This document shows, one piece after another, positions 43,072-51,400 of a stretch of 64,000 nt of DNA (position 1 is the first letter of the stretch; each line of letters opens with the position of its first letter). Made by a program: the position numbers and the translations under genes. Source of the DNA: Stenotrophomonas hibiscicola ATCC 19867. GTDB taxonomy: Bacteria; Pseudomonadota; Gammaproteobacteria; Xanthomonadales; Xanthomonadaceae. The DNA is taken from assembly GCF_000382065.1 (NCBI RefSeq), contig NZ_KB907499.1:357631-421630 (forward strand), read 5' to 3'. Below the pieces are notes generated by a model. That model ran no database searches. It saw only the letters and a program-made list of their open reading frames with translations, and was not told the origin of the DNA.

Positions 43072-44078
43072 GCGTGGCCATCCCCCTCGACCATCGCCAG
43101 GGCGTGGCCCAGTACCGGCGCCAGGATGTCCAGGCACTGCGCCGCCGCCTTCGGGCTGCCGGGCAGCGCGAACACCAGCATGTTGCCCAGCTGCACCACC
43201 TCGGCGCGGCTCAGCCAGGCCATCGGCGTGTGCTGTGCACTCAGTGCCCGCACCATCTGCGCCAGGCCATGTACCGGCCGCGCGTTCAGGGAACGCAGCG
43301 CCTCCGGGGTCAGGTCACGCGGGCCCAGCCCGGTACCACCGGTACACAGGCACAGGCGCACGCCCTCGGCGGCCAAGGCCTGCAGGCGGCCCGCCAATGG
43401 CTCGATGCCATCGGGCAACACCTCAGCGGCCACCACCTCGCCGCCCAGCTTTTTCAGGCCGGTCACCAGGGTCGGGCCAGAGATATCCTCATAGGTACCG
43501 TCGCTGGCGCGATCGCTCAGCGTGATCACCGCGCAGGCCGCGCCCTCCAGGCCCTTCGGCGCACGCGGCTTGAAACGCGTGCGCTCGGCATCGTCCATGC
43601 CGTCGGGGTGCAGCCAGACACCGCGCTTGCCGCCTTCCTTGAACAGCAGGCGGATGCCTTCGATGCGCAGGGCCGGTTCCACCGGCTTGCTCAGGTCGTA
43701 CAGGGTAAGCAGCGCCGCGTTGACGCCGGCCAGTGCCTCCATCTCCACGCCGGTGCGCGCCTCGCTGGCGCACTCGCACCACACGCGGATCGCCTGCCGT
43801 TCCGGTACCGGCGTGCAGAACACCTGCACCAGTTCCAGCGGCAGCGGATGGCACAGCGGCATCAGCATCGAGGCCATCTTGGCGCCCTGCAGGCCGGCAA
43901 TCTCGGCCATCACCAGCGCATCGCCCTTGGGCAGGCGGCGCTCGACGATCAGCGGATAGGCCACTGGACCGGCATGCAGCTCGCCCACCGCCACCGCACG
44001 TCGGCGGGTGATGCGCTTGTCGCGGACATCGGCCATATGGAAGGCCGCATTCAATTCCCCACTCATCGTGTTGCTCAT
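43068..44078 (-). CDS. moaCB: MoaC-MoaB fusion protein for molybdenum cofactor synthesis
   Basis: 336 aa bifunctional protein. Residues about 8-155 are MoaC, which together with MoaA makes cyclic pyranopterin monophosphate: MAEIAGLQGAKMASMLMPLC, TGVEMEALAGVNAALLTLYD, then FKEGGKRGVW. After a short linker (about 156-177), residues 179-335 are a MoaB/MogA-type adenylyltransferase domain: ACAVITLSDRASDGTYEDIS, LCLCTGGTGLGPRDLTPEAL, LVFALPGSPKAAAQCLDI. The ATG at 44078 overlaps the moaA stop. The fusion joins non-consecutive pathway steps. Confidence 0.95.
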   Translation of the reverse strand: MSNTMSGELNAAFHMADVRDKRITRRRAVAVGELHAGPVAYPLIVERRLPKGDALVMAEIAGLQGAKMASMLMPLCHPLPLELVQVFCTPVPERQAIRVWCECASEARTGVEMEALAGVNAALLTLYDLSKPVEPALRIEGIRLLFKEGGKRGVWLHPDGMDDAERTRFKPRAPKGLEGAACAVITLSDRASDGTYEDISGPTLVTGLKKLGGEVVAAEVLPDGIEPLAGRLQALAAEGVRLCLCTGGTGLGPRDLTPEALRSLNARPVHGLAQMVRALSAQHTPMAWLSRAEVVQLGNMLVFALPGSPKAAAQCLDILAPVLGHALAMVEGDGHA

Positions 44079-45055
44079 CCTCCGATGGAGGCCAGGTGCG
44101 GGGTCAGCCCGGTCTGGCCCTGGTGCAGTCCATGCCCGGCCGCTTTCAGGCCAAGCTGTGTGGTGATGCGTGCCAGCAGCGCGTCATGGTCGTCGTCGCT
44201 CTGCAGCAGCGGGCGCAGCGGCACGCCGAACTCGCCGAACAGGCACAGCCGCAGGTCGCCCTTGGCGGTCACCCGCAGGCGGTTGCAGCCCTTGCAGAAG
44301 TCGCGCGAATACGGGGCGATGATGCCGATGCTGCCGCGATGGTCAGGGTGGCCGAACTCGCGCGCCGGACCGGCATCGGCGGCGCGCGGCCGTTCGTGCC
44401 AGCCAGCCGCCAGCAGCTGCTCGATCACCACGTCGGCGCGCAGGTGGTGGCGCTGGAAATAGGCTTCGTTGTCGCCGGTGCGCATCAGTTCGATGAAGCG
44501 CACGCTGAAGGGACGATCGCGCAGGTAGTCCATCCACTGCGGCAGCTCGTCGTCGTTCAGGCCACGCAGCAGCACCGCGTTGAGCTTGATCGCCGGCAGG
44601 CCCAGCGCCTGCGCCAAGGCCAGGCCCTGTTCGATCTCCGGCAGGCGGTCATGCCCGGTGATGGTCCTGAAGCGTTCGCGCTGCAGGCTGTCCATGCTCA
44701 CGTTCAGCGCGGTCAGGCCGGCCCGGTGCCACCCCGGCAGGCGCCGCGGCAGCAGCGTGCCGTTGGTGGTGATGGCCACCTTGCGGATGCCCGGCACCGC
44801 CGCCACGGTGGCGATGATCTCATCCAGGTCCTTGCGCAGGCTGGGCTCGCCACCCGTCAGGCGGATCTTGCTCATGCCCAGCGCGGCAAACGCACGCACC
44901 AGACGCGCGATTTCATCCACCTGCAGGAAGCGCGGGCGGCCATCGGCCTGGTAACCGTTGGGCAGGCAGTAGCTGCAACGGAAGTTGCAGGCTTCGGTCA
45001 ACGACAGGCGCAGGTACGGAAAGCTGCGTCCGAAACCGTCGGTGAGTTGGCTCAT
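44075..45055 (-). CDS. moaA: GTP 3',8-cyclase MoaA (radical SAM)
   Basis: First enzyme of molybdenum-cofactor synthesis. 326 aa from the ATG at 45055 (AAGGTGG 6-7 nt upstream); a GTG eight codons earlier is weaker. The radical-SAM cluster motif is LSLTEACNFRCSYCLPNGY. IRLTGGEPSLRKDLDEII and VAITTNGTLLPRRLPGW follow. A second C-terminal [4Fe-4S] site is present as FCKGCNRLRVTAKGDLRLCL. First gene of the operon, about 110 nt downstream of an FNR-like half-conserved box. Confidence 0.97.
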   Translation of the reverse strand: MSQLTDGFGRSFPYLRLSLTEACNFRCSYCLPNGYQADGRPRFLQVDEIARLVRAFAALGMSKIRLTGGEPSLRKDLDEIIATVAAVPGIRKVAITTNGTLLPRRLPGWHRAGLTALNVSMDSLQRERFRTITGHDRLPEIEQGLALAQALGLPAIKLNAVLLRGLNDDELPQWMDYLRDRPFSVRFIELMRTGDNEAYFQRHHLRADVVIEQLLAAGWHERPRAADAGPAREFGHPDHRGSIGIIAPYSRDFCKGCNRLRVTAKGDLRLCLFGEFGVPLRPLLQSDDDHDALLARITTQLGLKAAGHGLHQGQTGLTPHLASIGG

Positions 45056-45162
45056 GGCTGGTCCACCTTGTTGCTCCACCGTCTTGCCTGTGCCCGGAAC
45101 GGCCCGGATACCCTCGCCTGCTGGAACGATTGCCAGAGTACGCGGCCTTCAGTTCCATGGGC

Positions 45163-45176
45163 ATGACTTAAATCAA
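45163..45176 (-). promoter_or_regulatory. FNR-like box upstream of moaA
   Basis: On the plus strand ATGAC-TTAA-ATCAA, a near match to TTGAY-N4-RTCAA. With class II geometry on the minus strand a -10-like TACTCT falls at 45140-45135 and the start near 45128, giving a leader of about 70 nt to moaA. The site is equally close to the divergent 45250 gene. Confidence 0.55.
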
Positions 45177-45249
45177 TCGTCTTCGGCCCCGCGCGGCAGG
45201 CGTTATGGCAGCATGCGGCTTTCCGTGCAGCGGGCGTGTGACAACCCTC

Positions 45250-45654
45250 ATGATGATGAACGATTTCCAGCAACTGCTGCATGCCGCCGGCCAGCAGGCT
45301 GAACCGCAACGCTTGCTGTTCGTATTCGTGCGCGCCGAGCTGCCCGAATCGCCCACCGGTGACCAGCGCGACCGGCATGACCGCCGCGAGGGCGGCACCC
45401 TGTCGCCGGTGCTGTGCGTGGACAAGCTGCCGGACGAGGTGCCCAGCTTCCAGGCGCTGGCGGCCGAGTCGACCACCACCGGCATCGACTGGGACCTGGT
45501 GTTCGTGGCGGCACTGGATGGCAGAGGTGGTTTCGCACCCAACAGCGACGAAGCCGCGCGCCCGCTGAAGCTGATGGTCAACGCCATCCACGACGGTCAG
45601 ATCGGCCGCTTCGCCGCCTTCGACCGGGGCGGCGAGCCTGTTCAGTTCTATTGA
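45250..45654 (+). CDS. Small conserved protein of unknown role
   Basis: 134 aa from the first of three ATGs in a row (45250, 45253, 45256). Soluble, acidic, no signal peptide: NDFQQLLHAAGQQAEPQRLL, LFVFVRAELPE, VLCVDKLPDEVPSF, GIDWDLVFVAALDGRGGF, LKLMVNAIHDGQIGRFAAFD. I recall relatives of this kind being labelled 'ribonucleotide reductase subunit alpha' in databases, but nothing here resembles RNR catalytic parts, so I give no function. Divergent from moaA across a 194-nt gap holding the FNR-like box; its stop overlaps the convergent membrane-protein gene by 7 nt. Confidence 0.85.
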   Translation: MMMNDFQQLLHAAGQQAEPQRLLFVFVRAELPESPTGDQRDRHDRREGGTLSPVLCVDKLPDEVPSFQALAAESTTTGIDWDLVFVAALDGRGGFAPNSDEAARPLKLMVNAIHDGQIGRFAAFDRGGEPVQFY

Positions 45655-45977
45655 GCCACCAGCTGCAGGGTCAGAAAGAAGATCACCAGCACAGTGTTCA
45701 GCCCCCAGGCCACGGTCAGCCCGCGCGCCGCCACGCCCAGGTTGGGGTTGTGCGCGGTGGGCGCCGCCCGCCACACCGCCGGGATGATCCAGCCGGTATA
45801 GAGCAGCAGCACGGCAAATACCCCCAGCAGCAGCGGGGTGCGCTGGTTGGCCAGGGCCCAGAGGGCCACCGCCCACAGAATATTGCTGGGAATGACGCCC
45901 TGCAGCCAGAACACACTCCAAAGGCGGGAACGGCCCTGAGTGTCGGGGGTTGGGTGCAGCGAAGCGGTCGCGGTCAT
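45648..45977 (-). CDS. Small integral membrane protein, three helices
   Basis: 109 aa from the ATG at 45977 with an excellent AAGGAGA 5 nt upstream. Three hydrophobic segments: SVFWLQGVIPSNILWAVALW, LLLGVFAVLLLYTGWIIPAV, and GLTVAWGLNTVLVIFFLTLQ. No motif of known function recognised. Its 3' end overlaps the convergent gene. The promoter should lie close to the SMAG pair at 46055. Confidence 0.85.
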   Translation of the reverse strand: MTATASLHPTPDTQGRSRLWSVFWLQGVIPSNILWAVALWALANQRTPLLLGVFAVLLLYTGWIIPAVWRAAPTAHNPNLGVAARGLTVAWGLNTVLVIFFLTLQLVAQ

Positions 45978-46054
45978 AAGTCTCCTTCTGTTTAGGAAAC
46001 GTGCTGAACAAGCCTGCGCTTGGTGGCTGGGAACGTCAAGGAACAACGGAATCG

Positions 46055-46129
46055 GTAGCGCCGGGCCATGCCCGGCGGAATCCTCCATGTTCATGCGCCG
46101 TCGGCTCGCCGGGCGTGGCCCGGCGCTAC
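46055..46129. repeat. SMAG-type inverted pair
   Basis: GTAG-headed unit at 46055-46077 (CGCCGGGCCATGCCCGGCG) and inverted unit at 46107-46129 (CGCCGGGCGTGGCCCGGCG then CTAC). Part of the 600-base gene-free stretch 45978-46580, whose other content is the structured element at 46350-46551. Confidence 0.85.
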
Positions 46130-46349
46130 CGGTCCTGTTATCCCTGTCGCCATCGCCCCTCCCCACCCGCCCCCTTCCTCCTTCCAACCTCGACACCTGT
46201 CGCAGATTGCACGGTGCGGGCGGATCACCGCGCCAGCCTGTGCTGGCAGTGCTTAACAGCGTGGGAGAATGCCGAAAGCGTCTCCAATCGAGTGATCTTT
46301 GCAACTCTTCTGATTGGCATTGCACAGCGCCACGGGCTCAGATGGCGTG

Positions 46350-46551
46350 CCACCGGAAAAGGGTGGCCGGGCTTCGAATCCCGTGTTGGCTTTGAGTAAG
46401 TGCGCTTGCCAGCCGGCGTCACCATGCGTGGCGCCGGCTGGCAATCCGTCTGCCGGCTATGGCGGGCGGTGCGTTGGGGGCGTTCGCGCCCGCCGGCTTG
46501 AAGCCAACCCGGATTCGAACCACGTACCGCCCGCCACCTTTCGGGTGGCGG
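46350..46551. other. Highly structured intergenic element (nested stem-loops)
   Basis: Four nested or neighbouring stems are visible. A hairpin CCACC-N7-GGTGG at 46350-46366. A long outer helix between TTCGAATCC...TTGGCTT (46373-46393) and AAGCCAA...GGATTCGAA (46501-46519). Inside it a perfect 13-bp hairpin, arms 46406-46418 and 46432-46444 (TTGCCAGCCGGCG). After it CCGCCACC-TTTCG-GGTGGCGG at 46531-46551. The next gene starts 30 nt later. This could be a structured leader RNA, a small RNA on either strand, or a compound repeat. No named RNA family recognised. Confidence 0.6.
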
Positions 46552-46580
46552 CTACCGATTGCCCTGCACGGAGCCTTGCC

Positions 46581-46955
46581 ATGAACGAATCGGACTTCCC
46601 GCATCTGCATGCCTACCGCAGCACCGCCCGCGGCGACGGTTCGCCACAGGCTGCGCCGGCTGTGGACAGGAACACCTTCATTGCCAACCTCAACCGCATC
46701 GGCTCTGGTGCGGCGGCCGACGGACAACCCTGGCCGGAGCGGCACCAGCTGCCCGGGCGCTGCCTGGCTCTGGCCGATGCCGATTGTGCGTTGAGCGGGT
46801 TGCGGGTGGTGCTGGAAATGCTGCTGGCGGCGGAACGCACGCGGCAGAACGGCGAACCGGAAGAGTACGTGGGCGACCGGGTGATGGAGGGATTGGTCAT
46901 GGCCTGCCAGTCGTTGTGCGCGCAGGCGGTGGGGCGGTTGCAGCCCGAAGGGTGA
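46581..46955 (+). CDS. Small protein of unknown function
   Basis: 124 aa from the ATG at 46581 with GGAG about 7 nt upstream. The N-terminal 60 residues are polar and probably disordered. The C-terminal half is helical: ALADADCALSGLRVVLEMLL, then VGDRVMEGLVMACQSLCAQA. No domain recognised. It is immediately downstream of the structured element, which may be its leader. Confidence 0.7.
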   Translation: MNESDFPHLHAYRSTARGDGSPQAAPAVDRNTFIANLNRIGSGAAADGQPWPERHQLPGRCLALADADCALSGLRVVLEMLLAAERTRQNGEPEEYVGDRVMEGLVMACQSLCAQAVGRLQPEG

Positions 46956-47000
46956 ACGCGATGCGCCACGCCCTTCGGCGAGGACCGCTTTCAGCAGGTG

Positions 47001-47336
47001 TCAGTGCTCGCTGAAAGCGCTCCTCAGATCGACCCCGATGATCGGTGAGAAGTCCACTTTGCACAGCTCCAGCTCGAAGAGCTGATCGTGATTGTCCAGG
47101 CACAGGGTGACTCTCACCGGCACGCCGTCGGCATCGGCAAGCATTGCAGTGGCAATGTCGCTTCCGAAGACCTGGGTCGTGCTGGACAGGAACACCACGC
47201 CTCCGAATCCGACGACCTCCACGTCCTCCACCTGGGCGAGCGCCAGATCCTTCAACAACCGTTCGGACAGCTCGGTCGCCCCAGGCAGCAGCCTGTGGAT
47301 GAGGGAGACCTCGTCGGGGGTGAGGAATCTGGGCAC
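47001..47336 (-). CDS. Small conserved protein, possible DUF6984-like / immunity protein
   Basis: 111 aa soluble protein: MPRFLTPDEVSLIHRLLPGA, LLKDLALAQVEDVEVVGFGG, VVFLSSTTQVFGSDIATAML, VRVTLCLDNHDQLFELELCK. The N-terminus resembles the DUF6984 pattern as I remember it; not confirmed. It lies third downstream of the Rhs gene on the same strand in a region of small, lower-GC genes, which is where displaced immunity genes of polymorphic toxins accumulate. Confidence 0.7.
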   Translation of the reverse strand: MPRFLTPDEVSLIHRLLPGATELSERLLKDLALAQVEDVEVVGFGGVVFLSSTTQVFGSDIATAMLADADGVPVRVTLCLDNHDQLFELELCKVDFSPIIGVDLRSAFSEH

Positions 47337-47346
47337 GGGATGTCCT

Positions 47347-47631
47347 TCAGAGCACCGCGCCCGCCATCAGCAGATGCTCGATCCGCCATGTCTTGGCGTA
47401 GATGAGAATGACGCTTCCGGTCGAGCGGGTCTCGATACGGAAACACTTCAGGCCGGACAGCGGATAGCCGACCGCTTTCCAACGATCAAGAAGATCAGCA
47501 AGTCCCGGCTCGTTATCGTCAACCCTGGCGAACTCAATTCGCTCTTCACCCAGTAAAACTGGCAGAGCGTTCTGCGCGAGCAGACATCCTGTGCAGCATG
47601 AGCCGGATAGGAAACAGCCATGACAACGCAT
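47347..47631 (-). CDS. Candidate small gene, unknown function
   Basis: About 94 aa if read from the ATG at 47631; the start is weak and the frame is open to 47748. The last 70 residues look protein-like: LLGEERIEFARVDDNEPGLA, DLLDRWKAVGYPLSGLKCFR, IETRSTGSVILIYAKTWRIE. It ends 10 nt before the next gene, as in a two-gene unit. The Cys-rich first 25 residues look unlike a normal protein, so the true 5' end may be lost or different. Confidence 0.45.
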   Translation of the reverse strand: MRCHGCFLSGSCCTGCLLAQNALPVLLGEERIEFARVDDNEPGLADLLDRWKAVGYPLSGLKCFRIETRSTGSVILIYAKTWRIEHLLMAGAVL

Positions 47632-47855
47632 CGATGGAGAACTTCTTCCAGCGACAGTAGCGGGAACATACAAAGCAGAGGATCTAAAGCAATCACGACG
47701 AGACACGCGCAAACGTCGCCCTGCACATCGAGATGTTCTAGAACCCAAGACAGCGCCACCGCTCCAGCGACGAGCCGCCCCGATAAAGTTCGAGACGCAG
47801 CAGGCACTTGGCGGCTGATGGCTACCCGGGAAACACTGGACGATTAACCTTTGGA

Positions 47856-48431
47856 TCAGGCGCCGCCCAGCTTCTTAACATTCTTCTCCTTCACCACGTC
47901 CAGCATCGATTTGACCGCCTCAACTCCAAGATTCAGGGCCACTATTAGAGAATCGCAAAGTTTCAGATCATGATCATCCAACGCCGGGACTAGTTCCTTC
48001 AGCAACTTCAGCGCTAGATCCGTCTTCCCCAATAGCGCCAATGCAGTTGCATGATTGATATGAGCGTGAGCACCTCTCAAGCCCCGCGTCTCGAGAAATG
48101 ATGCAAATTCCATCAAGGTCATTGAAGACTTCGCTTCAATAACGTTTCGCAGCTCGATCGATGAAAGAATGCTCTCAACCACATCATCGTCTGCCATTTG
48201 ATCCCTTCCGATAAACGGCCGATCCGCGATTCGGCTGCTGTAGGAAAGATGCGGCCCAAAGGAGTCAAACAATGGAAATACAAAATTCCATACATAGAGC
48301 CCCCTTGGGACGAACTCCAGAACAATTCCTTGTGCCACATAGTCATAGTCACTTCGGAAAAAATATCCGCTTGACCCGCCGATCAGGCCGGACCTTTTCC
48401 GCAGAAGGCTGCAAATGTATCGCTTGTTCAT
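47856..48431 (-). CDS. Putative immunity protein for the Rhs toxin
   Basis: 191 aa, starting 4 nt after the Rhs stop, the standard place for a cognate immunity gene. Base composition is clearly lower in GC than surrounding genes. Content is mixed: SGLIGGSSGYFFRSDYDYVA and GLYVWNFVFPLFDSFGPHLS near the start, then a helical C-terminal half (TALALLGKTDLALKLLKELV, LGVEAVKSMLDVVKEKNVKK). No known immunity family recognised. The function is inferred from position and composition only. Confidence 0.7.
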   Translation of the reverse strand: MNKRYICSLLRKRSGLIGGSSGYFFRSDYDYVAQGIVLEFVPRGLYVWNFVFPLFDSFGPHLSYSSRIADRPFIGRDQMADDDVVESILSSIELRNVIEAKSSMTLMEFASFLETRGLRGAHAHINHATALALLGKTDLALKLLKELVPALDDHDLKLCDSLIVALNLGVEAVKSMLDVVKEKNVKKLGGA

Positions 48432-48435
48432 CTTA

Positions 48436-51400
48436 TCAACGGCCTTCAGGCTTAAGTTCCACCACGAGAGTTCCCTCGGGGAGATTCTTGACGTACTTAT
48501 TGTACTGATCCCAGGAGATGTAAGCCCAACCAGTCTTCAGATCGAAGATGGCTTGAGGTGCATCAACTGGGCCGTACACAGCGTCCGCCCGTGAGGACCC
48601 CGGGTACCCATACCTAACAACCCTACGGCCAGCGTAGCTCACCTCAGTCGCATACTGAGACGTCGGGCATGTGGTATCCACCAGGCGCTTGAACTCACTA
48701 TGGATGAGCGTTCCGCGTATCCAAGGCAGTGAGCAACGCCATCCACAGGTGGCGTCGATGGTGGACGCTGCTTGGTTTGCCAGCCTCTGGAGCCGATTTC
48801 CGACCGCCTGCAACTCCGGTGAAACAGGTACGGCCTGAGGTATGTATTTTTTATCGGCCAAGCCTAGCGAATCGACACGGCCAGTGGGATCTCCGCTTCC
48901 ATACGCGAACGAGTTCAGTCCACCCATCAACCCAATCGGATCGCTCTGGGTATACCGCCCCACTGCCGGGTCGTATTCCCTCCGATAGTTGTAGAACAGC
49001 CCACTCGCATCCGTCGCCTGCTGCCCGGCGAAGCGCAGCGCCAACTCGAACGCCACACCATCGCCATCCGGATCAAGACTCGGAATCTGGTTGCCGAACA
49101 CCTCGCTCTTGTTGCTCCACTCCCATATCGAGACATTCCGCACCGGGTCGATCACCACGCGCGGCGTGCCCAGATGATCCGGCTGCACGTAGGCCAGCTC
49201 CGGCACGCCGGTAGCCGGCGTGTTGATCAGCGCCACCGGATAGTTGTCCAGCCAGATGGCCTGCTGCTGCGCCTGGCCCGTGGCCGAGTAGTTACCGAGC
49301 CACTGCCCGGCCTCGTCGTACAGGGTGATCTGAGCCGCACCACCGGCTGGGGTGCGCAGCACGCGCTCGCCGCGGTGGTTGTAGGCATAACTTTCCAGCA
49401 CGGCATCGCCCTGCTTCACGGCGTTCATGCGGTTGGCATCGTTGTAGGTGAACGTCTTGCCGCCGATGCTGGTGGTGTTGCCCACCGCGTCATGGTTGCG
49501 CGCCTCGCCATCCACGGCGGTCAGCCGGTGGCTGGTTGCGGGATAGGTGTAGCTGGCGGTGCCTGCTGAGGTGGTCAGCGCAGTGCGATTGCCGGTGGCG
49601 TCATAGGCATAGGTTTCAATCGGCGTGCCGGTCGCGCCGTCCTGGGTCTGGGTCAGTCGGCCCAGCGTGTCGTAGGCGTACTTGGCCAGCACCGTCGAGC
49701 CTGCGCCATTCTTCAGCTCAGTGATCGAGCCGACCGGATCATAGCCATAGCCCAGCGACAGGCCGCCTGCAGCCGGGTCATGCACCGCTTGCGGGCGATA
49801 GTCCAGGTCCAGCGGACGCTGCAGCTGGCGGCCATTGCCATAGGTCCAGCCGGTCGCCGGGCCGAAGGCCGCATAGGTCACGTTGTTCACCACGATCTGG
49901 CGCGCCTGGCCGGGGCGGGTCAGGCCGATCTGGCTGATGCGGCCCTGGGTATCGCGCACGTAGTCGGCCACGCTGCCGTCGGGGTAGGTCAACGCGGTCA
50001 AGCGACCCGTCTTGCTGTAGGCATAGCGCAGGGTGCTGGCCACACCATTGACGGTCTGCACCTTGCGGGTGACCTGGCCGAAGCGGTCATGGCAGTACTG
50101 GGTGCTGCCATTGGCGTGCAGCACCTGCCCCAGGCGGCCCTTGGCAAAGCGCTCGTCGGCGGCACAGGCGGCCGGCGCCACGTCATAGCTGTAGCCCACG
50201 TCCAGATTGGGGTCCGGGTAGGCGATGCCGATCAGGCGGTTGAGTGCATCGTAGTGATAGGTGGCAGTGATGCCGCGTGCATCGGTGGCCGTCTTGCGGT
50301 TGCCGGCGGCGTCCACGGTGAAGCTGCTGGCGCCACTGTCCGGGCTGACCTGCCCGGTCAGGTCACCGAATCCGTTGTAGGCGTAGGTGGTATGCAGGCC
50401 CTTCGGGTCAGTGACCTGGGTGACCTGGTCCAGCGCGTTGTACTGGCTGCGGATCTCGGCGGCCACGCCACCCACGTCCTGCAAGGTCTGGGCCAGGCGG
50501 TTCAGCGGGTCGTACTGCTGGCTGGTCACGCGCTGCAGGGCGTCGGTCACGGTCTGCGGGTTGCCGTTAGCATCGTAGGCAAAGCCGGTAGCGTGGTTGC
50601 CTGCGTCCTTCAGTGCGGTCAGCTGGCCGAGTGTGTTGAACGTCCGTGCGAGGGTACGGCGCAGGGTACCGCCTGCATCGAGCGTGTCTTCCTTGAGGCG
50701 ATTGCCGGCATTGTCCAGCGTGTAGTGAATCGTGTTGCCCGCGTTGTCCTCGATATCGGTCAAGCGCAGCGCCGCATCGTAGACATAGGAAACGCTGCTG
50801 CCGTCGGGCTCGGTGATCTGTTGCACCTGGCCGGTCGGCCAGTAGCTGATCTGGGTGACCCGATTCTCGGCAGTGGTCGCGCCACGTACGGTGACCGAGG
50901 TTGGCCAGCCGCGAGCATGGTAGGTGTAGTCGGTGACCACGCCGTTGGCATCCTTGACCGACAACGGCCGTCCGAAAGCGTCGTAGGCCAGAGTCTCGAC
51001 CGTCTGGCCCAGCGCATTGGTCACGCTGCGCAGGTCGCCCTTGCGATAGGTGCAGGCACCTCCCGTCGCGCACCCTGCATCATCCGCCGAGTAATAGGCA
51101 TAGGTAACGGCATCGGCCACATCCGTGCGCGGGCCATCCACACTCTTCAGCAGCCCCTCCACCGGGCAGCTGCCTGCCGCTGCCACATCAGCGGCTTCGC
51201 AGTACGTGTAGTTGGTGATGCGCGTCTGACCGGAAGCGGTGTCGGTCACGGTGTTGGCCGTCGGCTGGCGTCGGGAATTGAAGGCCGTGCGGGTTTCGCG
51301 GCTACCGATCCGGGTGGTCAGTACCGCATTGGTTTCGACGTCGCGCGCCGTGGTCACCACACGCTGCTCGGGAAAGCCGACCGCTTCGGTCACGGTATGG

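Noticed and set aside
46360..46530. tRNA-like T-arm sequences (GGTTCGAATCC)
   Set aside because: No acceptor stem, anticodon arm or CCA-compatible end could be assembled on either strand; treated as part of a structured element instead.
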